Assembly (NCBI GenBank): GCA_029065825.1
Contig: JAIEHQ010000197.1
Span: 1-10,198, forward strand
Length of the DNA stretch: 10,198 nt
Reading direction: 5' to 3'
Source: Alistipes sp.
Lineage (GTDB): Bacteria; Bacteroidota; Bacteroidia; Bacteroidales; Rikenellaceae
Shown here: positions 1-6,655 of the stretch, in pieces
Numbering within the stretch: position 1 is the first letter of the stretch
How the letters are laid out: every line of letters begins with the position of its first letter
Position numbers and translations under genes: made by a program
Notes under the pieces: model-generated
Database searches by the model: none
Seen by the model: the letters and a program-made list of their open reading frames with translations, nothing else
What the model was told of the DNA's origin: nothing

Positions 1-64
1 CCGCCCCTGCAACACGTGCAGCAGGCTGCAAGCAGGCGACCATCCTACGCACTGCGTCGATTCA

Positions 65-72
65 TAAAGATA
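65..72 (-). promoter_or_regulatory. Possible -7 promoter element for a leftward gene off the window
   Basis: Read on the minus strand this is TATCTTTA, one base from the Bacteroidetes -7 consensus TAnnTTTG and identical to the elements in front of dprA and mrr in this window. No TTTG is found at the expected -33 distance; that place is occupied by the CCACG repeat. The gene it would serve lies to the left of base 1, so the call rests on the motif alone. Confidence 0.3.
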
Positions 73-81
73 GGAGAGATC

Positions 82-111
82 CCACGCCACGCCACGCCAC
101 GCCACGCCACG
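82..111. repeat. Pentanucleotide tandem repeat (CCACG)x6
   Basis: Six perfect copies of CCACG run from 82 to 111, followed by a partial unit. The copies are identical, as expected of a young or slippage-prone tract. The repeat begins 10 nt upstream (minus-strand sense) of the TATCTTTA element, so copy-number change would alter the spacer or -33 region of that candidate promoter. Confidence 0.9.
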
Positions 112-168
112 CCCACCGAAACCCGAGGGAAAAGGCGGGAAATAGATGCGACCGTGCGGCACGGGCAC

Positions 169-209
169 AAAAAAACGACGGAGGAACTTTCGAGTTCCTC
201 CGTCGTTTT
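169..209 (-). terminator. Rho-independent terminator of the exb operon
   Basis: A perfect inverted repeat with 17-bp arms (172-188 and 193-209) closes on a TTCG loop, a stable tetraloop. In the minus-strand direction the stem is followed by an unbroken run of seven T (175-169). It lies 22 nt past the stop of the last exbD gene and so ends the exb operon. The A/T tracts on both sides would also let it work in the other direction. Confidence 0.9.
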
Positions 210-231
210 GCAATATTCCGACAGACACAGG

Positions 232-702
232 CTAATAGCCCAGCGTCTTACCGGCCGCATAGGAGATCTTCAGGGCATTCGCACGGCGAAGCTCCTGCTT
301 GACCTCGGTAATACGGCCCATCGTCGTATAGCGATCGGCCTTGAGGCAGACCGTCATCAGCGCACGATCCTGCTCGCTGAGCTTATCGCGCTCGGCAGCG
401 ACGAACTGACCGATATCCTGAGCGGTCTTGAACGCATCGTTGAGCTGGATACGGGGCGCGGGACCGTACTGCTCGCGCCAGATACCGATAGGCTCGCCGA
501 TGTGGATGTAGCTCACGAGCGACTTCTTCTCCAACTTCTGAACCTCGGTCGCATCGGGAAGCGAATACTTCACGTGCAACTCCTGGTCGCGCATGGTAGT
601 GGATACCATGAAGAAGAAGAGGATCATGAAGATCACGTCGGGGAGCGACGCGGTAGAGATCGGGGGCAAACCTTTGTTGCCCTTCTTTTTCATTACTGCC
701 AT
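232..702 (-). CDS. exbD: ExbD/TolR biopolymer transport protein (second copy)
   Basis: 156 aa. ExbD proteins are inner-membrane subunits that join ExbB pentamers and convert proton flow into motion of TonB (or TolA) to drive outer-membrane uptake. A short basic cytoplasmic N-terminus (MKKKGNKG) leads into one membrane helix at about residues 22-37. It carries the essential protonatable aspartate in LPDVIFMILFFFMVSTT (Asp22), followed by a periplasmic domain. The start is one base after the stop of the preceding exbD, so the two are almost certainly translationally coupled; Met4 is an alternative start. It is the last gene before a strong terminator. The family call is firm. Which transporter it energises cannot be told from sequence. 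Confidence 0.93.
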   Translation of the reverse strand: MAVMKKKGNKGLPPISTASLPDVIFMILFFFMVSTTMRDQELHVKYSLPDATEVQKLEKKSLVSYIHIGEPIGIWREQYGPAPRIQLNDAFKTAQDIGQFVAAERDKLSEQDRALMTVCLKADRYTTMGRITEVKQELRRANALKISYAAGKTLGY

Positions 703-703
703 A

Positions 704-1315
704 CTACTTTTTTCCTGCTAAGTCTCTTGGTTCGGCCTCCGAAATACTCATGGGCACCGCTTTGGCGACGACGGCACGCTCGCCCTCGGCCAGGTCGGCG
801 AACTTCTTCTGGAACTTCGCACGCGCCACCTCGTCGCGGATCTCATTGACCGCACGGGTCAGCTCGTTCTGCACCATGATGTAGTTCTGATACTGGGTAT
901 CCTTGGTCGTCTGAAGCGAAAGCACGCCCTTACCCACTGCATAGGTCCACTTGCTGCCGTCCGGAAGATCGAACTCCTGCATCTCCTTCTCGGGAAGATT
1001 GGGATCGTCCATCGGATTGAGCAAAAACTCTTTGGCCCGGTCCTTCAACTGGTGGATGTCGAGATACTCCTGCTCGCCGGCACGCCCCACGAAGAGGTCG
1101 CCCCGACCGTTGATGAGCACGGGGAGCACGTTACGCACACGCACCTTCAGATCCTCGACCTGCTGATTCTCGGGAGGCATGGGAGGAAGGTTGCGGGCGA
1201 TACCCGTATCGACATTCATCGTCGTAGCCACCAGGAAGAATATGAGCAGCAGGAAAGCGATGTCGGCCATAGAACCGGCATTGATCTCCTGTACTTTTCT
1301 TTTGTCTGTAGCCAT
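704..1315 (-). CDS. exbD: ExbD/TolR biopolymer transport protein (first copy, long form)
   Basis: 203 aa, longer than the usual 130-150 aa ExbD. The N-terminal helix SMADIAFLLLIFFLVATTM holds the conserved proton-accepting aspartate (Asp18). The periplasmic part is enlarged by an acidic insert and a charged, helical C-terminal tail (about residues 150-185). It differs from the downstream ExbD in length and in the sequence outside the helix, so this is not a recent duplication. It starts 15 nt after the stop of the unknown membrane protein and ends one base before the next exbD. Two ExbD paralogues behind one ExbB suggest a mixed motor or two partner specificities. That is inference. Confidence 0.93.
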   Translation of the reverse strand: MATDKRKVQEINAGSMADIAFLLLIFFLVATTMNVDTGIARNLPPMPPENQQVEDLKVRVRNVLPVLINGRGDLFVGRAGEQEYLDIHQLKDRAKEFLLNPMDDPNLPEKEMQEFDLPDGSKWTYAVGKGVLSLQTTKDTQYQNYIMVQNELTRAVNEIRDEVARAKFQKKFADLAEGERAVVAKAVPMSISEAEPRDLAGKK

Positions 1316-1330
1316 TGTGTAGTCGAGTTT

Positions 1331-1750
1331 CTATTTGAACGCCTTGTATATTTCGGTAAAGAGGGCCGTCAGAATCGCACCGGCCATCGCCACGTAGGTC
1401 ACCAGAATGCTGGCCTCCGTAACGACCGTCTCGGAGTGGGGGAAGAAACCGCCCGTCGCCAGATCGGGAATCTGGATCGAATGCCCCTTGGCGATCATAT
1501 AGGCCGCAACGACGATTACCGCGATCAGCGCCGTCGAAAGCAGCGTACCCTTGATGCCGGCCGGGTTCTTGACCATGCCCCAAAGCGCACAGAACAGAGC
1601 CGATGCCACCGCACCCACGATCAGCACGTAACCCCAGATGAGGTTCAGGTTGATCGACTCGCTGCTGCCGCCGTCCGCAACCGCATATACGGCCAGAGCG
1701 ACCGTTATGAGCATCACGACAGCGAGCAATATGTTAAATACTTTTTTCAT
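1331..1750 (-). CDS. Small multi-pass membrane protein of the ExbB-ExbD operon, function unknown
   Basis: 139 aa. I do not recognise a named family. Hydrophobicity suggests four membrane helices at about residues 5-25, 38-60, 69-88 and 112-132. The loop after the first helix is short and polar (DGGSSESIN) and the C-terminus is basic (IYKAFK). The N-terminal MKKVFN resembles a signal anchor. It lies between exbB (30 nt upstream) and the first exbD (15 nt downstream), so it is very likely co-transcribed. From memory, Bacteroidales genomes often carry an uncharacterised membrane gene at this place. A role as accessory subunit or assembly factor of the Exb motor is inferred from position only. 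Confidence 0.85.
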   Translation of the reverse strand: MKKVFNILLAVVMLITVALAVYAVADGGSSESINLNLIWGYVLIVGAVASALFCALWGMVKNPAGIKGTLLSTALIAVIVVAAYMIAKGHSIQIPDLATGGFFPHSETVVTEASILVTYVAMAGAILTALFTEIYKAFK

Positions 1751-1780
1751 AATCGGGATAATGAATCTTTTGGATGCGAA

Positions 1781-2551
1781 TTATTTCTTGTACTCGGTCA
1801 GCATGTCCATCAGGATGATCGACGAATCCTCCATATCGTTCACCAGCGAGTCGATCTTCGAAACGATATAGTTGTAGAACAGCTGAAGAATAACCGCAGC
1901 GATAAGACCCATCAGGGTGGTCAGCAGGGCGACCTTGATACCGCCGGCAACCAGCGTCGGGGAGATATCGCCGGCAGCCTGGATGGCGTCGAACGCAGCG
2001 ATCATACCGACGACCGTACCCATGAAGCCCAACATCGGCGAGAGGGCGATGAACAGACCGATCCAGCTCAGACCCGACTCCATGCGGCCGGTCTGTACCG
2101 AACCGTACGATACGACGGCCTTCTCGACGCTGTCCAGACCCTGGTTGTAGCGATCCAGACCCTGATAGAAGATCGAGGCGATCGGGCCGCGCTTGTTGCG
2201 GCAAACCTCCTTGGCAGCCTCGATGCCGCCGTTCTTGAGCGCGTCATTGACCTGGGCGATGAATTTCTTCGAGTTGATCGTCGAGAAGCTCAGATAGAGC
2301 ATACGCTCGATGGCGATGGCAAGACCCAGAACAAGGCAGAGGAGCACCGGAAGCATCCACTCCCAGCCGCCTTCGAGGAACTTCTGCATCAGCACCTGGT
2401 GCATCGGAGTGGCATCGGCCAGCTGCGTCGGTGCAGCGACTACGGTCTCGATGACTGCAGCCTCTTCGGTCGCAACCGTCTCCTGAGCGAAAGCATTAAC
2501 AGCGCCGAGCGAGAAAACGGCAGCCGTTACAATCAAAAAAAGTTTTTTCAT
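1781..2551 (-). CDS. exbB: MotA/TolQ/ExbB proton channel family protein
   Basis: 256 aa. This is the proton-channel subunit of the TonB energising complex in the inner membrane. Residues 1-22 look like a cleavable signal peptide (ending AFA before QE), and an Ala/Thr/Glu-rich periplasmic stretch follows. Membrane helices fall at about 62-83, 162-187 and 198-228. The second carries the family signature ALSPMLGFMGTVVGMIAAF (169-187) and the third the conserved small/threonine face (GGIKVALLTTLMG). The cytoplasmic loop at 90-160 is typical. The signal-peptide extension is common in ExbB proteins of Bacteroidetes. It heads the operon and starts behind an AT-rich leader. ExbB and TolQ cannot be separated by sequence alone; two exbD partners and no tolA or tolB nearby favour the Exb role. 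Confidence 0.93.
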   Translation of the reverse strand: MKKLFLIVTAAVFSLGAVNAFAQETVATEEAAVIETVVAAPTQLADATPMHQVLMQKFLEGGWEWMLPVLLCLVLGLAIAIERMLYLSFSTINSKKFIAQVNDALKNGGIEAAKEVCRNKRGPIASIFYQGLDRYNQGLDSVEKAVVSYGSVQTGRMESGLSWIGLFIALSPMLGFMGTVVGMIAAFDAIQAAGDISPTLVAGGIKVALLTTLMGLIAAVILQLFYNYIVSKIDSLVNDMEDSSIILMDMLTEYKK

Positions 2552-2557
2552 AATGGT

Positions 2558-2575
2558 TAATTAAAATTTTAATTA
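2558..2575. promoter_or_regulatory. 18-bp AT palindrome just upstream of exbB
   Basis: A perfect palindrome, TAATTAAAATTTTAATTA, ends 6 nt before the exbB start codon. It may simply be the A/T-rich, unstructured leader that Bacteroidetes use in place of a Shine-Dalgarno site. As a perfect dyad it could also be a protein-binding operator. Nothing in the window decides between these. Confidence 0.4.
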
Positions 2576-2803
2576 GTTGATCGTTCTTACTTTTCTATCG
2601 CATTAAAAAAAAAATTCCATTCTCCGGACCCTCCGCCCTCTCCGCAGGCCGCTCCGCTCCGCCGCAAGAGCCGCCCGACGGTGAGCCGGCGGCAGCACAC
2701 CGCGACCGGCGCACGCCCTCCATACCACACAAACCGATAACAATCAGGCGTTTATCTCCTAACCGCCGGTTTCGTGACAGAAAGAAAGCGCACTTTGAGT
2801 CCC
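2576..2803 (-). other. Long leader region of the exb operon
   Basis: About 230 nt without a coding region. In minus-strand order it has a C/G-rich stretch able to fold locally (GCCGCC/GGCGGC arms around 2669-2692), then a homopolymer of ten T (2614-2605), then AT-rich DNA up to the start codon. A structured stretch followed by a U-run is reminiscent of an attenuator, but I cannot draw a strong stem directly against the U-run. No known riboswitch pattern is recognised. Confidence 0.35.
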
Positions 2804-2834
2804 GAAATATACGAATTTATTTCATTCCTCACAA
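2804..2834 (-). promoter_or_regulatory. Candidate promoter of the exb operon
   Basis: On the minus strand TTGT (2834-2831) is followed after 19 nt by TATATTTC (2811-2804), close to the Bacteroidetes pattern TTTG-N19-TAnnTTTG. It lies just past the ansA stop codon. Transcription would begin near 2797 and leave a leader of about 245 nt before exbB. Both boxes deviate by one or two bases from consensus. Confidence 0.35.
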
Positions 2835-2839
2835 CGCTT

Positions 2840-3868
2840 TCAGCAAGTAAATTCTCCCTTGAGGGGCATGCGCAACAGTTCCAGAGTACGCTCCCGAGGC
2901 AGCTCGAGGCCCAAAACGTACATCAGTTTGGTCACGGCCGCCTCGGTGGTCATGTCGTGTCCGCACAGCACGCCGATCTGCTGCAGCCGCAGCCCCGTCT
3001 CGTAAAGCTCCATCATCACGGCACCGCCGCGGCACTGCGTGACGTTGAGCACGATCAGCCCCCGGCCGATCGCCTCCTCCAGCACCCGGATGAACCACTC
3101 GCTCGTCGGGGCGTTGCCCGCGCCGAAAGTCTCCAGCACGACACCCCGCAGCCCTTCGGCCGAGAGCATCGCCCGCAGCGTGCGCTCCTCGATACCCGGG
3201 AAGAGCTTCACGACCGCCACGCCGCCGCTCAGACGGGAGGCGATCCGCAGCGGCTCGCCGTAGTTGTCGGGATGGAGGATATATTCGGTATGGTAGGAGA
3301 TATTGACTCCCACGTCGGCCAGCGCCGGGTAGTTGTACGACCAGAAGGCGCTCAGGTCCTCCGAACTGCGCTTGGTGGTGCGGTTGGCACGGAACAGACA
3401 GTTCTGGAAGTAGAGCGACACCTCCGGAACCGCCGGGCGGCCGTCGATGCGGGCCGAAGCGATCTCGATGGCCGTCATCAGGTTCTCGCGGCCGTCGGTG
3501 CGCAGCACCCCGATCGGAATCTGGCTGCCGGTAAATACCACCGGCTTGGAGAGGTTCTCCAGCAGGAAGCTCAGCGCCGAAGCGGTGTAGGACATGGTGT
3601 CGGTGCCGTGCAGCACGACGAAGCCGTCGTAGCGGTCGTAGTTGTCGCGCACGATGGCCGCCAGTTCGAGCCAGTTTTCGGGCGAGACGTTCGAGGAGTC
3701 GATCACAGGATTCATCGTGAAGACCTCGAGGGCGATATTCAGCGTCCGCAGCGAGGGAAACTCCTCGTAGATGCCGCCGAAATCGAAAGGTACGAGCGCT
3801 CCGGTTTCGGGATCGGGTTTCATGCCGATCGTACCGCCCGTATAGATGATCAGAATTTTGGGTTTCAT
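2840..3868 (-). CDS. ansA: Type I (cytoplasmic) L-asparaginase
   Basis: 342 aa, the usual length. It hydrolyses L-asparagine to aspartate and ammonia. The first threonine motif IIYTGGTIGM (residues 7-16, nucleophile Thr13) opens the protein. The second motif, HGTDTMSYTASAL (87-99), holds the Thr89-Asp90 pair. A conserved lysine follows in NRTTKRSS (Lys166), with TGSQ at 113-116 and the substrate-contact DSS at 57-59. There is no signal peptide, which together with the AnsA-like C-terminal half points to the cytoplasmic type I enzyme, not periplasmic type II. It starts 14 nt after tatD and is probably co-transcribed with it. Asparaginase and the related glutamyl-tRNA(Gln) amidotransferase GatD share the fold, but the short N-terminus fits AnsA. 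Confidence 0.95.
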   Translation of the reverse strand: MKPKILIIYTGGTIGMKPDPETGALVPFDFGGIYEEFPSLRTLNIALEVFTMNPVIDSSNVSPENWLELAAIVRDNYDRYDGFVVLHGTDTMSYTASALSFLLENLSKPVVFTGSQIPIGVLRTDGRENLMTAIEIASARIDGRPAVPEVSLYFQNCLFRANRTTKRSSEDLSAFWSYNYPALADVGVNISYHTEYILHPDNYGEPLRIASRLSGGVAVVKLFPGIEERTLRAMLSAEGLRGVVLETFGAGNAPTSEWFIRVLEEAIGRGLIVLNVTQCRGGAVMMELYETGLRLQQIGVLCGHDMTTEAAVTKLMYVLGLELPRERTLELLRMPLKGEFTC

Positions 3869-3882
3869 GAGTATAGCGTTTT

Positions 3883-4728
3883 TTAGATTTCACAGCCAAC
3901 CGCTTCGCCGCACGGGCCGCTCCCGCCGCCGAACATCCGCAGGGCGTTGCGCGTGGCAGCGGAGGCGATCTCCGCCGCCGGGACACCCTTCAGCTCCGCG
4001 ATTTTGTCGCAAATATAGCGAATATATCCGGATTCGTTCCGCTCGCCCCGATGTGGCACGGGAGTCAGGTAGGGGCAGTCGGTCTCCAGCAGCAGGTCGT
4101 CCGGATCCATGCGGCGCACCGTTTCCGCCAGCGCGCTCTTCCGGAAGGTTACCACCCCGCCGATGCCGAAGAGAAAGTCGCCCGCCGCCTTCAGCCGCCG
4201 GTAGGTCGCCTCGTCCTCGGAGTAGGCATGAAACACCCCCCGCAGTCTCCCGCCCTGCTCGCGCGCGGCGGCGGCCTCCCGCTCGATGAGCGGCACCATA
4301 TCCTCCCAGGCGGCGCGGGTGTGGATCGCGACAGGCAGGTCGAGCCGCACGGCCAGGCGGCACTGCCGCACGAAAGCCTCCCGCTGCTCGGCCTTGAATC
4401 CGTCGTCCCAATAGTAGTCCAGCCCGATCTCGCCGACGGCGCAGAACCCGCCGATGCCCTCGGGCGGCGCGGCCAGCAGCCGCTCGACCCGCTCCAGCTC
4501 CTCGCGCCACCGGGGATTGCCGTTCACGGAAGTGGGGTGCAGCCCCATCATCGGACGGCAGAAAGCGCCGTAGCGCCGGCACGCAGCGAAGAGCCGGTCG
4601 TGGCTCTCCGAGTCGATCGCCGGCAGCAGCAGCAGCCCGACACCCGACCGACCGGCGCGGGCCACGACCGCATCGCGATCGGCATCGAACTCCTCGGCAT
4701 AAATATGAGCATGAGTATCTACCAACAT
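3883..4728 (-). CDS. tatD: TatD family metal-dependent hydrolase / DNase
   Basis: 281 aa, slightly above the usual 255-265. TatD proteins are TIM-barrel, divalent-metal deoxyribonucleases linked to DNA repair and clearance of DNA fragments. Metal-ligand motifs are all present in order: DTHAH (His6, His8), GLHP (62-65), GEIGLDYY (Glu100), IHTR (His136), FHAYSE (His167) and LLLETDCPYL (Asp217), followed by PHRGERNE. A Gly/Cys-rich C-terminal tail (from about 266) extends past the usual end. It starts 71 nt after the Imm51-like gene and is followed closely by ansA. TatD family membership is certain; subtype (TatD, YcfH or YjjV) is not resolved. Confidence 0.94.
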   Translation of the reverse strand: MLVDTHAHIYAEEFDADRDAVVARAGRSGVGLLLLPAIDSESHDRLFAACRRYGAFCRPMMGLHPTSVNGNPRWREELERVERLLAAPPEGIGGFCAVGEIGLDYYWDDGFKAEQREAFVRQCRLAVRLDLPVAIHTRAAWEDMVPLIEREAAAAREQGGRLRGVFHAYSEDEATYRRLKAAGDFLFGIGGVVTFRKSALAETVRRMDPDDLLLETDCPYLTPVPHRGERNESGYIRYICDKIAELKGVPAAEIASAATRNALRMFGGGSGPCGEAVGCEI

Positions 4729-4799
4729 AACAATTATTTATCGTAACGTGAGCCGCCTACCGGACAAATTCCCCGCCCGCAACGCCCGCTTCGCAACAT

Positions 4800-5189
4800 T
4801 CAATCCCACTCGATCTCATCGCCCCGTTCGCGAACGAGCCGGCAGAGTATCTCTTCCCCCTCGACCAGCGCCAGGATCATCTCCGCAAAGCGGCGGGCTT
4901 TCCGCTCGTTCTCCGGCGTATCCTCGAAATAGGCGACGTAAGAACCCGCCTCCGGATCGCTCTCCATGCACTCCAGAATATCGGGCGCATGCTCGGATAG
5001 ATAATAGCTCAGCAGGGCATCCCAATTGTAGCCGTTCATGCAGGCGTTTTCGTCTATTTCGCCCAGCTTCCGTCCCACGGCCAGCGGCTTCTCGGCCTCG
5101 CACTCGAAGCCGAGGACGATGCCTCCGTCCCAGGCCCGCACGTACACGTATTCGTGCACCAGAATCTCCCGTTCGTTCATCGTTTCCAT
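4800..5189 (-). CDS. Small acidic protein resembling Imm51 immunity proteins
   Basis: 129 aa, acidic and soluble, with no signal peptide. The middle and C-terminal parts match my memory of the Imm51 (immunity protein 51) pattern: NGYNWDALLSYYL (52-64), then a short spacer, then ESDPEAGSYVAYFED (76-90), then a helical tail (94-120). Imm51 proteins are usually found next to polymorphic toxins and protect against them. Here the gene lies between dprA (76 nt away) and tatD (71 nt away) with no toxin visible, so it is an orphan immunity gene or a domesticated relative with another job. Met4 (MNERE) is an alternative start. The family call is from recall and needs a profile search. Confidence 0.75.
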   Translation of the reverse strand: METMNEREILVHEYVYVRAWDGGIVLGFECEAEKPLAVGRKLGEIDENACMNGYNWDALLSYYLSEHAPDILECMESDPEAGSYVAYFEDTPENERKARRFAEMILALVEGEEILCRLVRERGDEIEWD

Positions 5190-5265
5190 CTTATACCGAC
5201 ATATCGTTCATCTTCCGGACACGCCCGACGCAGCCGCCCGCACCGAGGTCCCCTCCGGCACCCCT

Positions 5266-6372
5266 TCAGAGACGCATGTAGCGGCTGCCGGGCAGCTGAC
5301 GGATCACACCGGCCATCTCCAGCCCCAGCAGCAGCGCGGAGAGTTCGCCGAGGGCGAGTCCCGACCGCTCGGCGAGCAGCTCGACCGCAACGGTCTCTCC
5401 CGCTGCGGCAAAGCAGCCGAGCAGCCTGCGCTCCGGCCCGGTAAATTCCGGCGCAGCCTCCGGAGCCGGCACCGCAAGTTCGCCGGAGCGGGTCACATCC
5501 CACATCATCTCCCGCACCACATCCTCGCCCGAGAGGACCAGCTGCGCCTTGCGGTCGCGAATCAGCGCATTCACACCGGCCGACATGGCATCCGTCGCAC
5601 GCCCCGGGACCGCCATGACCGTACGGTCGTACCCGTCGGCCATACGGGCCGTAGCCATCGACCCGCCGCCCAGCGGCGACTCGACAACCACCGTGCCGCC
5701 GCTCATGCCGGCCAGGATCCGGTTGCGGGCCAGGTAGAAGGAACCGTTCTGCCGCGACTGCGAATGAAGCTCCGAGACCACCGCCCCGCCCCGCTCGATC
5801 ATATCGCGCGCAAGGGCCGCATGCTGCGCCGGGGTAATCGACGGCAGGACCGAGGCGACGACCCCGACGGTGGGCAGGCCGAACGCCAGCGCCGCCCGGT
5901 GGCAGGCGGCATCGACACCGAAAGCCAGCCCGCTCACGACGACCGTCCCCGGAAGCCTGCCGGCCAGCTCGCCCACGAGCCGCTCGGCCATCTGCTGACC
6001 GTAGCAGGTCATGCGGCGCGTGCCGACCATCGTCAGCATCGTGCGGCGAAGCACCGCGACATTTCCCAGCACGTACAGCACATGGGGATAGTCCGGCGTC
6101 TCGCGCAACAGCGCGGGATACTCTCCGTCCGTCGAGGCGAGCGGCACCAGGCCGTTGCGCCGGCAATAGACCAGCTCGCGCTCGGCAGCGGGAAAAGCCT
6201 CCCGCTTCAACAGCCGGCGCGCCAGCTCGTCGCGCAGCTGCGCACCCTCGACCAGTTCGTCGCGCGAGGCGGCGAAGATCCCGCGGGCCGTACCGAACCG
6301 CCCGAGCAGATGCGCCGCCCCTTTCGCCCCGATTCCGGGAGTGAGCGTCAAGGCTATGTCATCGACCTCCAT
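5266..6372 (-). CDS. dprA: DNA-processing protein DprA
   Basis: 368 aa, the normal length. DprA binds incoming single-stranded DNA in the cytoplasm and loads RecA during natural transformation. It is also conserved in many species not known to be competent. A helix-hairpin-helix-like N-terminal region (LTPGIGAKGAAHLLGRFG, 9-26) is followed by the extended Rossmann fold. Its signatures are MVGTRR (115-120), SGLAFGVDAACHRAAL (147-162) and NRILAGMSGGTVVVES (217-232). The C-terminal 70 residues form the winged-helix domain typical of longer DprA proteins. It has its own likely promoter about 30 nt upstream and diverges from the tRNA-Cys gene. Confidence 0.96.
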   Translation of the reverse strand: MEVDDIALTLTPGIGAKGAAHLLGRFGTARGIFAASRDELVEGAQLRDELARRLLKREAFPAAERELVYCRRNGLVPLASTDGEYPALLRETPDYPHVLYVLGNVAVLRRTMLTMVGTRRMTCYGQQMAERLVGELAGRLPGTVVVSGLAFGVDAACHRAALAFGLPTVGVVASVLPSITPAQHAALARDMIERGGAVVSELHSQSRQNGSFYLARNRILAGMSGGTVVVESPLGGGSMATARMADGYDRTVMAVPGRATDAMSAGVNALIRDRKAQLVLSGEDVVREMMWDVTRSGELAVPAPEAAPEFTGPERRLLGCFAAAGETVAVELLAERSGLALGELSALLLGLEMAGVIRQLPGSRYMRL

Positions 6373-6402
6373 AATCGTCCGAAAACCGCTGTTAAGAATG
6401 GG

Positions 6403-6410
6403 TAAAGATA
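6403..6410 (-). promoter_or_regulatory. -7 promoter element of dprA
   Basis: On the minus strand this reads TATCTTTA, a near match to the Bacteroidetes -7 box TAnnTTTG. Transcription would begin near 6396, about 24 nt before the dprA start codon. The -33 box is weak; only a TTC/TTG-like stretch lies at roughly the right distance. Confidence 0.45.
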
Positions 6411-6469
6411 CGTTTTTTCCGGCGCAAGAACGTTTTTCGACAAGAAAAAATGCAAAGTTGCGCAGAAGT

Positions 6470-6500
6470 TTTGCAGAAACGAGAAATCTTCCTATATTTG
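6470..6500 (+). promoter_or_regulatory. Promoter of tRNA-Cys
   Basis: TTTG (6470-6473), a 19-nt spacer and TATATTTG (6493-6500) match the Bacteroidetes housekeeping promoter exactly. The start site would be near 6507, about 27 nt before the mature tRNA. Confidence 0.8.
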
Positions 6501-6533
6501 CACATCCGTTTGTCGGACATCCCGACGAATCAG

Positions 6534-6604
6534 GGTCTGATGGCCGAGTGGCTAGGCAAAGGTCTGCAAAACCTTGTACAGCGGTTCGAATCCGCTTCAG
6601 ACCT
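6534..6604 (+). tRNA. tRNA-Cys (anticodon GCA)
   Basis: All four stems fold perfectly: acceptor GGTCTGA/TCAGACC (6534-6540 with 6597-6603), D stem GCC/GGC (6543-6545 with 6555-6557), anticodon stem AAGGT/ACCTT (6559-6563 with 6571-6575) and T stem AGCGG/CCGCT (6580-6584 with 6592-6596) around TTCGAAT. The anticodon loop CTGCAAA gives GCA (6566-6568), which reads cysteine codons. The discriminator base is U (6604), as cysteinyl-tRNA synthetase requires. CCA is not encoded and must be added after transcription. Confidence 0.97.
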
Positions 6605-6606
6605 CA

Positions 6607-6655
6607 ATTATGAAAAAATCCTCAGAAGTTTGACTTCCGAGGATTTTTTCATAAT
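6607..6655 (+). terminator. Long-stem rho-independent terminator after tRNA-Cys
   Basis: An inverted repeat with 23-nt arms (6607-6629 and 6633-6655) has a single A-C mismatch and a 3-nt TTG loop. The GC-containing core, TCCTC/GAGGA plus GAAGT/ACTTC, is followed by six T (6644-6649), giving a classic intrinsic terminator for the tRNA transcript. The matching A-run on the left makes it bidirectional. It separates the tRNA from the nuclease genes, so these need their own promoter. Confidence 0.88.

Larger units (their letters stand above)
1..168. other. Intergenic left edge, no gene seen
   Basis: No convincing coding region is visible here; the open frame that crosses it on the plus strand is antisense to the exbD genes and has no family character. 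The stretch holds a small hairpin (CTGCA/TGCAG arms at 7-21), a minus-strand -7-like element at 65-72 and the CCACG repeat at 82-111, both listed separately. It probably contains the 5' region of a leftward gene that begins beyond the window. Confidence 0.5.

Noticed and set aside
82..111. CRISPR-like or REP repeat array
   Set aside because: The units are 5 bp, contiguous and without spacers, so this is a simple tandem repeat.
1052..2560. Long plus-strand open frame opposite the exb genes
   Set aside because: It is antisense to exbB, the membrane protein and exbD, is rich in His/Arg/Asp without family motifs, and reflects high-GC third-position bias.
2829..3986. Minus-strand 385-aa frame overlapping ansA, and the 2774-3886 plus-strand frame
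   Set aside because: Both are Arg/Ala-rich out-of-frame shadows of ansA, whose catalytic motifs are complete.
4729..4799. Promoter or terminator between the Imm51-like gene and tatD
   Set aside because: No TAnnTTTG box with a suitable partner and no stem with a U-run is visible; 71 nt of unremarkable spacer.
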